DNA of 36,791 nucleotides from contig NW_014577223.1 in NCBI RefSeq assembly GCF_000485595.1, positions 114,583 to 151,373 of the forward strand, written 5' to 3'. The position numbers were made by a program, and so were the translations under genes. Below, piece by piece: positions 18,965-32,400 of the stretch. A model generated the notes under the pieces. The model was not told the origin of the DNA, did no database searches, and was given only the letters and a program-made list of their open reading frames with translations. Within the stretch, counting starts at the first letter, position 1; every line of letters starts with the position of its first letter. This DNA is from Priapulus caudatus (lineage: Eukaryota; Priapulida; Priapulimorpha; Priapulimorphida; Priapulidae).

Positions 18965-21900
18965 CTGTTATGGGTGCAAAATCACGACATTTCAGTAATC
19001 ACGTCAATGAGCACAGCCAAGCGTTTGAGGCATTTACGGGATAATTTAAGTTAATTTAATTAAGTTACATAGACATGTTATCTTATGTTACGACGGAAAC
19101 TGGTACCGTTTGAGGTATCTACCACTGGGTTCTTACATGCCATGTGAAGGATTCAAAACGTTTAGACCAGGCTCACCTCATTTTCCTGTTTTAACCGTTT
19201 CTCCTCCTCAGCCTGTTTCTTTTTATAGGTATCCATGTCCACCTTCGCATCAGAAGCAGAGACAAGAAACTGGTCGAAGATACCAAAGAGTTCATCTGGC
19301 TGCATGGACTTGGAACTCTCACCAAATAGTTTGCATACTCTTTCATACTGCAAAACAATAATTTTTGTTTAGAACACTGCACTGCACATCTAGATGCAAT
19401 CTAACTGCACACATGGGCACAACATAGTGGTCGCAGAGGTTTCCATTGATGCCATGTGCCTTCATAATGCCTTCCAACAAGACAGCTGAGCTAAAAATAA
19501 ACCATACACCCCGTATGACAATAAGGTGTTTAACTTGGCTGTATGTAAAACGCTGTATCACAAGCTTTTGTCTCCGTTTAAATTGATATTATGTTATAAC
19601 GAACTGAAGCTAGAAACTGCTATCATGTGGCAATTTAAATGTATATAAAAACAAACAAAAACATCCATTGTGTGTTGAAGCTGCTATCAGAGGGCAATTT
19701 AAATGTATATAAAAACAAAACAAAAAATCCATTGTGCGCATGCCTTCATAAAAAGGTGTGAAAATTAGAGGCAGGTGAGTGAGGGTCACTCGGGCAAGCA
19801 CTAATCTCACACTCACCCACTGCTTCATATCCTGGCAGGCATCCTCTAGATCTGACAGGTTGAAAGCCACGACCTTGATGAACTCGGATACAACAGGAAG
19901 GAACTTGTCGCCGTGTTCCCTTGGCCGGTTCCGGTGGAAGTCCAGCTCCTTCTCCAGGTCCTTGAATCCGATGCGCAATATGTGCAGGTCCTTCTCCAGT
20001 TCAGTTAGGCTGCACAGAAAACCAACTAAGTTCAGTATCAAGTGATCATCATTCAGACAGAGGTGGCATGAATGAATTATTTTGACAAATCTCTTTCAGG
20101 TGTGTATATATCACACAGACCATTAAACGTTCGGAAATCTTTCCCCTGGTGAGCTTTATGTATGGCCACTCAGGTAATACATCCAGGTGCACGAGGGACT
20201 GAAAGGTGCATAATACTTACTGTATACGCCATATTTTTAGCGTACAGATATTTCTGCTAATTCAGACTTGACGCACAATTTCGCGATTCCCGAATCAGTG
20301 AAGAACAGCGTGTTGTTATTTTCGCGGTCGGGGGCGCGTTCGCGAAATTCACGAAAATTAAAACACCACCAAATATACAGCGTATACAGTACTCATGACT
20401 CACTTGACTTTTGATGCCTGTCTGACATGCTCCAAATCACTGTGGATTTTCATTACATCTGGAAACTGCAAATAATGACTTATGTTTAGTCCTACATATT
20501 TGATATCATTGACTGGTTATTTTTAGACTAGTTCTTAAATCTCCAAAGCTTCCTTGGAATGTAATAGAAAGCATTATAAGCATCCTAAACAATAGTAAAC
20601 ATACTAAACAACAGACTCATACCACATATTCTCTAACGACAGCTACCACCTATAGAATAGCACAAATTAGGTGCACCAGAGAAAGAAAAAAACTAAGCCA
20701 AATATAATGATAATCCATTTAAAACCATAACAGTTGAGTCGATTACCTTCCGTTCTAATGTCTCTATCAAGTAATGCAGAAGCGTAATGTTCTTGTCAGT
20801 GCTGGCCTTTGTGTCGACTATCTTGTTAATACTGGCCAGTTTAAAGCCCATGGCATTACCCCGCTGACCTCGGTTCATGAAGTTTCCAAATGCGAGTATG
20901 ATCTCCAGTAACTTGCGCAGCCGCTTACTGCGGTACACCTCCTTGGAGGCTTTGTTGACATCTATTCAAACGCACAGATACACATGTTGCAGACACAATT
21001 TCAGATTTAAATAGACGTACATTGGTATGGCACCACCTTGGCTACACATTTCAAACCTCTATTAGTTCAATTTTGAATATTGGTCAGCAGTAGCCATACA
21101 CTGCTAAAGGTAATTGCATTAGTATAAGCATTGTTCTATGTGTTACGTTAACTCATTCCAATATTCCAAATTCTCATGTTCGTGATCACTCCGGGAATTC
21201 TGACACCAGACAAAGCGCCCCCAACGCGATCGTTCAACCACTCACTGTCCACTTTCGGTTTGATGTCGGCGATTCTCTCCACGAACTTCTTCCTGAAGCA
21301 GATGGCCTTGAGGCGCTCCTCGTAGTGCGTGATGCGGCTCATCTCGTACAGGTAGCGGTCGGCCCGCGCCATGCTGTCGATCTCGTGACTGTGCTCGTCC
21401 AGCATCGCCTTCTCCTCCGGCATGGGCACATACTTCAACATCTGCAACACATGCACGAGCGAGGCAGTGAGGACACGGCGTCGAGAGCGATCGTCGACCA
21501 GAGGCTCATCGCAACGATTTTAAACGTCCAACATTACTGCTGTACGACTATTTACTGTCAACTGGGAGAAATTAGAGTAATTCCGTGTTTACATGTGAAT
21601 ATCTGCTATAATGGCTTTCTCTGAAAGTTTTCTGATAGTTAGCAATAGGAGATTAATTTTTTGTTCAACACTATTGCCAAGGATATCCGATTACCCTATT
21701 GGCACGACGTTTTCGTATAATGCAAATTTCTTTTGGTAATGAAGGCTTTTCTACCACTACTCATACGGCCAATAATTTTGTGCGGTCATGAATTAGTAGC
21801 AGTAATAGCAGGCGTAGGAGTAGTAGTAGAGGTACTGCTGCTACTAATACATGACCACACAAATTCAGCGTTATTGTGATAGAGGGCAGCACCTGTTCGC

Positions 21901-24900
21901 AGAGGTCCTGCGGGATCTCGTCGCGCTCGTCCATGCTGCGCAGCGCCCTCACGATCTCGCTGTTGCTCATCTTCAGCTTCGACAGCAAGATGGTGCAGTT
22001 CTGCGCGCGGCGGCCATCGATCACCGACAACTCTCGCTTCTTCATCGACGCCTTCAGATCCTCGTTGGAATCCTCGTGCTGCGAACGTGGTGGAATGAAA
22101 GGAGCGTGAAGAAGGCTTTATTTTGATAAAGCCATGGAGGAAAAAAGGCAGGAACACAGTGGGAAGGATGACCGAAATTGGAAGGCCAATGAGGTTCCAA
22201 TGAGGATGCCAAACATTACCTACGATATAGGGATGCACGAAGATGACGGAAAGTAACACAGGAGAGCAGGTTTATTTCAATAGGAAGGTTAGGGATTGCT
22301 CTCATTTGTTTCACTTTTTATATTTGAATACATTGAAGCCATAATATGGTATCTACCACCTGTTTATAACTCAACACGCATACGAGGAGTACACGTGATG
22401 AATCCACCTTTTCAAACTGATTTTATAGTTACTGCACAGAAGCAAGATGTGCAAACTAATCACAATAAGAAATAAAGGAACAAAGGATTACAATAATAGC
22501 ATACCAAATCATCAGCCGATGTCTTCAATTCCACAGGTAAAATGGACAACACAGAGTGAAAGAAAAAATCTGGGTTAGTGAAATCAACCACCTAAACAAA
22601 CATCAACAGATAACTCGCCCATGGAGGGAATAAAAGAACAAACTATCTTTTTTCCCTCCAATGTTGAAACCATATCAAAATGTAAAACCAACCACAACAG
22701 CATTACTACATCTACTAAGATGTACCAGTGAAAGCTATGTCATTTCGAAAGCAAACTAATAAAATTCATGCTTCAACTGCTACTTCAAAAATTAAACAAA
22801 AGTAAAAGTGCAAGTGCAACCAGGTACAACGCCCATGCTACTTTAGGAAGTAAAACTCACATCTTACCTACGTTATATACATGCCAGTTTACACAGTCAT
22901 ACTGAAATATTGACCGCTGCTGCCTAAATATGAGGTGTATATAGCTCTAGAACAGCTAAGCACCTGAAGACTAGGTGCCTCCTCAACCCATGCAACTTAC
23001 TACCACGACCTATAAGTGTGCAGCATTAGGTGTGTGAATTTTACCTTCTGATATGCTGAGAATGTTCTCTCAAAGTCAACAAGGTCCATCACTTTATACA
23101 GCTTCTCATCATCCATCTCAGTCCAGATTGTGCCACTGAGCTTATTCTAGGAGGTAATCATAATTATAAATAAAGAAAACAGTGATATATTGTGAGGATG
23201 CAAGGATGGCTATTGGCTATCCTTGAGTAGAGAATGTGCTTTATGAAAAGTAAAATACTCAACGTGTAAGTTTAAATGAATGCATGGGTTCTTCTGAATG
23301 TAACCAACGCATATATTTACTTACAATCTAACACGAACTACGCATCAAAACTTTGACTATAACCAGGGGTCAATCATAATCATGAACCTTAAGTCATCTA
23401 ACACTATATCTAGTAGCTTTCTTACATCAGGCAGTTTAGCCCAGTTGAAGGACTTGAGTGGAGCACTAGGCTTTGGAATGTTCTTCTTCTTTATGTAGAC
23501 TGATGGTGTAGATGGTGCTCCTGTAAAATCACCATTTTAAGTAAAGCAAGATGGATAATTTCCTGTACTCGTGGAGTACAGTTTTGATTCACATTAAGAC
23601 TAATTTGTGCGGCAAATTATCTAATGCTCAAAACGCTCGTAATTATTAAATAGGCGTTTAACATACCTGGAGGGGGTGGTGGTCCCGGCGCTCTTGGTGC
23701 CGATGGTGGTGGCGGTGCACCTGGGGGTTGGGGAGAGGCTGGCCCTCCCGGTGCAGGTGGGGGCGGGGGTGGAGCAGGGCCCGTGGCCGGTCCATTTGAT
23801 AATGCTCCTGCTATAGGTACACTTCCCTGTAAAATGGGCAAGCCGAATATAGATAATGCTACAGTAGTAAGAAAAGACAGACATTACATTTTCTAGATGA
23901 CCGTGACCATGAGATCAGCGGTCAGAATTTCATCCACTTTTCCATTCACACTGTTCATGTGATCAGAACTATGGAAATGAATCTAAAAAGCAAGTGAATA
24001 TTATTTGATATGATACAAAGGTTAACAAAGATCTTGCAGCTATCATTATAAGGATTATAAGGAATAACGGTGCAACAAAGGAGTGGAATTACTTAGGTCA
24101 GATGCTGAAAAACTGTAACAAAGTAAAACAGCATGGCACAGCAGATGTTTAACATCAATAAAAGGATACTAGATAGTTGTAAATGGTGAATAAGAATGGA
24201 TTTGAATAAGATGTTAGATATACTGTTGCTGGCTGAAATAAATAGATGGTAGAATTATGTCAACCTAACTGAAAGGAATATAAGTCCTGTTCTATTCTAC
24301 AGTGAATAAATATAGAAAGGAAATTATTAATAATACCGACCATGTAATTATAATAACAAAGTGAAAGAGAAAAAGATGTTAATTCCTATCAGTATACAAT
24401 TATTTGCAGCGACTTCCCACTACTAGAACGTTTTTATCTCACCTATTAATAGTTATAATGAGAAGATTGAAAAAACTACCAATTCAGAAAAATGATATGA
24501 GACATGCTAAACAGAGCAGCTATAATGTCTTACAGTCTTTTTAGCTTGATCCAGCTGTACGTCAAAAGCCACACAGAGAAAACAGTTTTCACAACAGATT
24601 CAGCAAGCATGAGCAAAGAACGTAAGCAAAGGCTGTTATAAGACAGATTTGGTAACTTTATGTAATTGAGAAATTAAATGACCGACAATATTCACGTTGA
24701 TACCTGTTAACCACAGATACATATCAGGAGTAGATAATAGGGAATTCCCTATTATCTACTCCTGATACATATCAAGCACGTATCAACGTTATGGAGCAGA
24801 CGTTATATATTGATAAGCTCTATATAAATCCATGATGATCACCAGCTTATAAAATTATCTTGTGACCAACGAACCCCACCACCACACATACATAGATATA

Positions 24901-27900
24901 AGTACATATAAGTATATACCATTGGTTAATAGCATAACAAATAAAATGCAACAGTTGAAATCACACAGCTTCAAATGCATATTGTTTTGCACAATTCTTG
25001 TTATTCTCCAGATTAACTAAATCTAGTTAAAAACCCTAAACAGCCCTGCTTTCACATGCCAAGCCCCATAAAACATAGATCAATCCAAGTGTTTCACCCA
25101 TGTTCTACCTAACTATCATTCTCGAATACACAGTTCTCAAGTTTTACTTGCACAGAGAAGGCTGCTAGCAGCACGTGCAGTCAAATTCGCACGTGTGCAC
25201 AACTCGGATGCCCGCTCTTTCCTAGGTGGACATGACACAATATGTACCTGAGAATAGATCGCGATGCCCTCTCTAATCGACTCTCCCCTGTGGATGAAGC
25301 CCTAGTTGACCTCTAAGGTCAGGCATTTCCCAGAATGCACAACTCACCCCGGCGCGTAGATCTCCCATGCGTGCGTGCAACTCGGCCAGCTGCTGCTGCG
25401 TCTCCATGTGGCCCAACGATTCCTTTTCTAGCTTAGACTTAACCTTGTCTAAAGACTGACCTATGTCTTCCTACAAATGGTACCAATGCGATGACAAATG
25501 ATGAGAAACAGGGACCGATCACAGTGCAAGAGGGAAGCCCTTTCCGGAAGACCAACTAGTATCGCATGCACCGAAACCTATTGAAGATTACACTTATTGC
25601 AAGCCTGGCATTTTGTATGTTAAACCACACTCCAACCATAATTACTGCACATTAACCAACACCAGGGCAACTCTATCAATTGACAGTATTAGACAAAAAT
25701 GTGTTCTGTAATTGTGAATATCTTTCTCAACTGAAAAGTGGCGAGACACTAACGAATACACTCCTCACTCATTAAAGGTCATCATAATTGACAAAGAAAT
25801 TTGGATATAGTACTAAATATCTTTACAGAACATATTTTCAGACGTGTTTTCTATATAATAACTGTTACTGTGTTAGTTCTAGTTTGCTGGGTTATTATGA
25901 GCATGCTCATTTGATAAAGCTCTATTACATTTCCAGTATTATTACTACTTTTCCATCTTTAGTTAGTTAGGATCTAAATCTGTTAGACAGAAGTTATGTT
26001 AGAATATTACTAAACGGATTCAAAGTCTGAGACGTTACTTTGGGTTTCTGTCCGTAAGGTGGCACGTTTAGTTATGATGAATAGCAGAGCGCAGCCTGCT
26101 GGAGTATATTGAAAATATTTGAGGATCTCAGACTTTTGAATCCATGCAAGCAACACCATCGACATAGAAGCACAAAAACATGTAAATTCGTATCGAGGCT
26201 ATCGGCTATTACTAAGCATGCAAAGTCAGCTACCACATCTATTTGCTACAAGGAATATTTGATGTCCATAAACTGAAATAATGATAAAGCTAACACATAA
26301 TTGAAAACCATGCATGAATTCACAAACACATATATGATCAATGATCTAGAATGCAGGCATGAAACGTGCGCGATGATGAATGATTCCTGAGTGGACCCTG
26401 ACTCACGAAGTTGCTGAACTATGGTTCAAGTTGGCATCCAACCAACTCACAATTCCATCAAACGAATGACCTGATCATAATCCAGTGTCGGGATGGACAC
26501 AGCAACAATTCCTATCCTATGCACCAGTGAGCATAACTAGTACATAACTAGCTGCTTCTTCACCCATGTTGTACTAACAAATAAAATACCTTGATGAAGA
26601 TATAACACTGTAATGATACCGCTGAGAAAGCTGATGTGGAACCTCAACACCCCATTGGAAGCTTAAGAAATACTGATTCTCAGTCTTTGTTTCCCAAGAT
26701 TTTACATACCGACAAGCATCAGCCCTACCGGACAATGTACTGACCCCTTAGTCACCAGCTATAGCAACCAAGATGTGTGATATGCACATCTTTCCATCAA
26801 TGCGTCAACCAATCTGCAGATGATGTATGGACGATAAATAATTGCAGGATCAAAACGCAAACTACCAACAGTTATGTTGTAATTAAGAAACAGGCATGAC
26901 ACTGACAGCAAACTACAGTCTAAATTGCAACGACATGGGCTGAAAATAAAATCTTCAATGCACATCCAGCGACTGTCACAAATAAACCCTGATACACTCA
27001 CCTTCTACACATGGTATCACAACAAGCACATACCTGATTGGAAATAACAAGTGCCTACATGCTATTGAATGTAAACAAAGCCAAATGTGCTGACAGGAAT
27101 TCCTCTGCTATTGATGTTTTACATTGGTGTACCGTCTGATCATACTGGAGTGCAATAGCTAGTAGGCACTTATTATGACATATAGAATAAAACAGCTGAA
27201 GGATAATCCTTTCCACACCATGTGGCAGTTCTCTTACGAAGTAGCTCATAATATCCTTTTTTCTACACTCCACTACCCATGTCTCTTCCTGGGTTTGGTG
27301 AGGAGGAAGAGCAGGGGACTGATACCCGACTCAAAGCGTTGGTATTATCCCTTCCAATACCACCAACAGCTCCATTTTGACAATTACCTGCTGATAAATC
27401 TGTAGCTGGCAATATTGTAAAATCACACTACTGCCTGTGAGAGAACTGCAACACAGCATGAGAAGCTCTATATTCTCCGCCCGTAGAACAACACCATGCA
27501 CGTACATGAACGAACATACAGCACGTAGTCTGTAGCATACGTACGATTTCCCACCTGCAATATGGCACACACACCTGCCATGCAACCGACGCGAACACCG
27601 ACTTAGTATCGGTGGGCGGCACAGAGGCGCCGTGGCAGGTGGACAAACGCACCATGGTACATGCACGCACATGACAAACGTACATTCTGACAAGCCTGCA
27701 GCTTACTCACGCATGCACCATGGTACATAACACACATGCACGTAGCATGGGCGCATACATACACACATGTGAATATGCCATAGCACATAAACACATATTC
27801 TTCACCCACCATGGTGCATAAACACATATTCTTCACCCACCACGGTGCATAAACACATATTCACTCACTATGGCACATAAAACACAATGACATGCCCCGT

Positions 27901-29374
27901 GGCACATGAAACATATTAACATGCACCGTGGCACGTGAAACACGTATACGCACCATGGCTCAGCACATATCCGTGCATCAGACCACGTGAACACATTCAC
28001 CCGCTGCGGTTCATGAGCACACATCCACGCACCGTGGCCCACGAACACGTATGCACACACCACAGCAGATGAACGCGGACGGACCACGACATGCACCTCG
28101 CTTCCATACCATACCTTCTGCATGATGGCATCCTCCAGCTCCTTGTCCTTCTTTGACAGCAGTTCCACCATCTCCTGATTCTCCTTCTCCATCGTCTCAG
28201 CTTTCTCTTTAGCTGTCCTAATCTCATCTTCCGATGCAAGCCTGCAATGTGACATAACGACAGGGCATGTAGTCGAGCAAATACAGGCTTTCCCTTCATG
28301 AAAACAATTTAGCATCACAGAAGAAGTGATTTTCAATAATTTCACAATCGGTGTTGCATGGACATAATATCCTAACAATAATTATGCTAACGTTCTATTG
28401 CAATGTATAATAGTAAAGGAACATACATCTGTACGATTTCCTTCACATTAATTGTGATTGGCTCCACATCCGGATTCTCCCGATTGTCATTCTGCAACAC
28501 TATTTGCTGCACAATGCGATCGAACAACTGCCAGTGTTGCGGACAAGTGCCAACGTCCACTGCAAAAAAACACAAGAACACCTTAGCTGGTGTTGACAGT
28601 AATTAGCTTGCACACATTTGACGAGTGATTCATAAAACCCTGGTCAGAAATCCAGCAATATAGCTAAAAGGTGTGCTAAAATACACAATAACAATAATTT
28701 CTTTTTAGTGCGGTGCGGATTTTACTACATTCTATAACGTTATCTACCAAACAGAAAAAACGTGCAGAACAACGTCTTATTAGCACTAATACAAACTGTT
28801 ACAAGTCACAGAGCTAACGTGACCATAGAACTAGGAGCTAACTCGTTTAATTCCAGTTATGCTGGCACAAACAAACACATTTAAGGTCATTCTAACAGCA
28901 CATAAAACCCTCAAATCCTTAGGTGCAACTATGAACAATCCACACCGTGTTCAGATATCTAGCCACCGCAACTCTCGTGCTGAAGGGAGTGTGCAGTGTC
29001 AACAGGACCCAAACACGCTAGAACACAAACAACACTCTGCGTTCGTCGATCAATGACGTGTATGTAACTCACATGGCAGCAGGAGAGAATGCTCCAGGAG
29101 GGAGAGGAAGTGAGGGTAGGCCTCGGTGTGCGAAAGCTTCTTCTTTAGCACGTCAAACATGCTGGTGGCACTCTTCGTGTCGATGTGCACCTTGTTGAAG
29201 CGCTTCGCCAGCTCCTTCTCATCCTCGTTCCTCACCATCTCGAAGAAATCGATGTGCCTGCGATACGAGATGCGTGCCATCAGTCCGAGGTAACGTGCGA
29301 CTCACTCTGACACTCACGCATGCACACACTCGCACGCGCACACGCACACGCACACGCACACACACCCACCCACC

Positions 29375-29411
<37 letters not shown>

Positions 29412-32400
29412 TAGGTAATAGAATGAGAATAATTGCAAAATGCAACAAAAAAAAACAGATGAAATCAGATGGATTCAGAATAAAAAAATACTAATCTCAC
29501 CTGTCCAGAGTTGCATTTTCGTGCGTGTGTAGTTTGTCTAGGACAGGTCGTATTCCTAACATAAGAAACTCATACCGTAGATGAACACGAAACTCTAGAT
29601 GGTCCTGGAATTCAAATATACAGTGTAAATATTTACATACCATTATGAACCAAACTAAAACCTATGTATCAGTTCAACATGAACTCTTTCCAGTTTAACT
29701 ACAAAAAAGGAATATTCATAAAATCTTAGTTAAGAACATGTTGGAATGTTGCATCTGAGAGGCGTAGTACCCATAGAGACGAACACATACCTGGCCTGGA
29801 CCGTAGTTTATGGCAGCATTGATAAATGACATGATTGTGGTTTTCAACCCAACTTCCTCCCTGTATATTCCAGTACTTTTGTCCAGGTCATTCACTAATG
29901 TCTGTAAATTACAAAGAAGCTCAATGTATTAAAATGTGCACAAGTCTCTGGAACAGGTCTCTAAGTTATGGTGGACAGTGGTATCTGACACCATATTATT
30001 TCGCAGAAACACATCAGTGGAATATGATACCGTGTATAAATGTTACCATTTGCAACAACGTTTACAACAGATGTAAATTGCTAGAAAAATCATATACTGT
30101 CCTATAGCATGTTATATTGACATGTCAAGTACTAACTGCAATCGTTATTGCAGTTTTTCGCTGCTGACGTGAACTGCCATTCCTCTTGTTACTGCATTTG
30201 GCTAGGTCACACCACCTGCCTGCCCTGAGCCATCACTAAAACGTGTGTCAGTGCCAGCTAGTGCTACTCAGTTCTCACCTGAAACCGTGTCCGCTCGCAG
30301 GCGTATATGCGGTAGTGCTGCATGGCGTCGAGCACCTTCCTGTGGCCGCCGGGCACAAGGCACACTGCACCCAGTATCTCCAGCACCGCAGTCTTCGTCT
30401 TCACGTTCTCCGTGCTCAGACTCTGCGCGATGATGTTGATGCTGTCGGGGTGGGAGAGCACGCTCGCCCGGCCTTGCTGCAGTCAACAGCACACACAAAC
30501 TCATCTAGCAGTTACATACAACGAGATGCTGACTCTGCTACATTGTTGGCGAGTGTAATGTAGATGAGAGCATGAGAGCGTGTGTGCGTGCGTGAGTGCG
30601 TGCCTGCATGTGTGTGATTGTGTGTATGTGTGCATGCATGCATGCGCATGTGTGTGTATGTAAATAGATACTTAGATCGTTTTCTAAACATTGACCGTTA
30701 CCGGTGAAAGTAATCAAGGGTTCGGAGTAGCATACCGAATTGTTCATCAGAGCTTTGATACAGCCGATGACAGACGTATGAATGGCACTCTGTTCTGTCT
30801 CATAATCCATCTCCTTAAGGAAGTGCAGCAGGCAGTTCAGTCCATCTAAATCTATAAACCTGGAGGAGAATCATGATGTGTAAATGACTTAGGAAGACGC
30901 GATAATTGATTGGATGAATACAATGTTAGAAGCATGTCTATAATATACGATGTTAACAAATATCATGAGTTGTAATCTCTTAGTAGATGTCTATTGTAAG
31001 TAGTGTTTTTTCATTTTTATATGTACGTTGGATTCCACATGCTTAAACACACAATTGGTTGAGCATGTGCCACTTTCAGTTGCCAGCATAGCCATCTATA
31101 TTCTCGTATTTGTAATTCGTGTGTGTTTCCATCAAGGTAAAAATTAACACATGATACGTGTCAATACTCTTTACTTATAAGAAACTGGACTAGGCATTTC
31201 ACCATGTGACTTTCAATGCGATGGTAATACACAGGCTTCAAATACGAAGGCCAACCATATCGGCAAAGTGTTTGACACGAAGGTACACCACACAGCCTGA
31301 TATAGCATGATGTGACAGGATACGGCATGGCGTTGGGCTTGACGCAGCATGACACAGACACGTTTGCGAAGCCTCACCTCATCACAAAGCTCATCGGCTG
31401 TGTTCTCAGAGCTGTCTTCAGGCTGTCCACCAGCTGCGTCCTTACACGCACCTCCTCCTCATCACGTGGAAACAGCAACTACAGCAACAACATCATCACA
31501 CATCAGCGACGGAGGAAAACAGCGCGGCTGGTCCGCATGCCCAGAGTCGTCAGCATTGACAACTAGACAAACTACAAGCTATACTGAGTGTTAAATCGAA
31601 TGAGGATCCAACAGGCGATACTGCCCGACATCCAAGTTTTGAATGTAGCTGCATGATTCTTGGTGGTATCCAAATTACTTATAGCAATACTAGTAAATGT
31701 GATGTGCCAGAGCACTGGGCATTCTAATACGCACCACGGCCAAGGAATTGACTCGCTCGATGTAGTAATCTGGCCAGTTTTTGGTACTGGGATCATCCTG
31801 TTCCTGAATTAAAAAATAAAAAGTTATCCACTTTCCCTCTTAAATAGCATGAGCCTAAATAAAAGCATGAGCATGAGCCGAAGTTAAAATGGATTCCATT
31901 AATTGCCATATTCACAATTTTACTGCACATTTTAGCACGACTCAATGAATTGACTGCATTAATTGAAATGAAATATATTAAAACTAAGCAGGCCTGTCCT
32001 AGTGAATGTAAAATGCTACATGATTGGCATGTGAGGCTGGGTATATAGAAGGGGATCATGACAAATAAACCTATTCAATTGCTCTGCAAATATAACTACT
32101 TGTGTTAAACACTACTCGGGAAATTTAATAATAAAATGCCTGATTGATGGGATTCAAAGTCCGACAAGATATAGTACGTAATTTCCCTTACAATGTTGGG
32201 TAATAACTCTAGTTATACGGAAAATCATCAGTTTTGCATTTTCCTATATATAACACTGTATAACTCTGTCATATCTGATCAGCAAATGGATTCTGCTAGA
32301 ATGGTGTCCAAGAAAACTGATGCAATATCTCAGAGCAACTAAACCTGCAGTAAATTACTCGGTGAAATTGTAGCCGGCACATTATTTTCAGAATTTTCAA

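Noticed and set aside
21786-22259. 157-codon minus-strand frame over the DAAM FH2 region
   Set aside because: It is a shifted frame of the real exon 22078–21893, whose correct frame reads [12 protein letters not shown].
27331-28378. Several 77–181-codon minus-strand frames rich in Cys, His and Val
   Set aside because: They arise from the intronic minisatellite and from read-through of the coiled-coil exon into its intron; composition and repeats mirror the DNA repeat.
29300-29410. Possible CRISPR-like or satellite array
   Set aside because: It is a simple CA-type microsatellite without spacers; the genome is eukaryotic.
30243-30563. 106-codon plus-strand frame opposite a DAAM FH3 exon
   Set aside because: It is antisense to the conserved [11 protein letters not shown] exon; a shadow frame.
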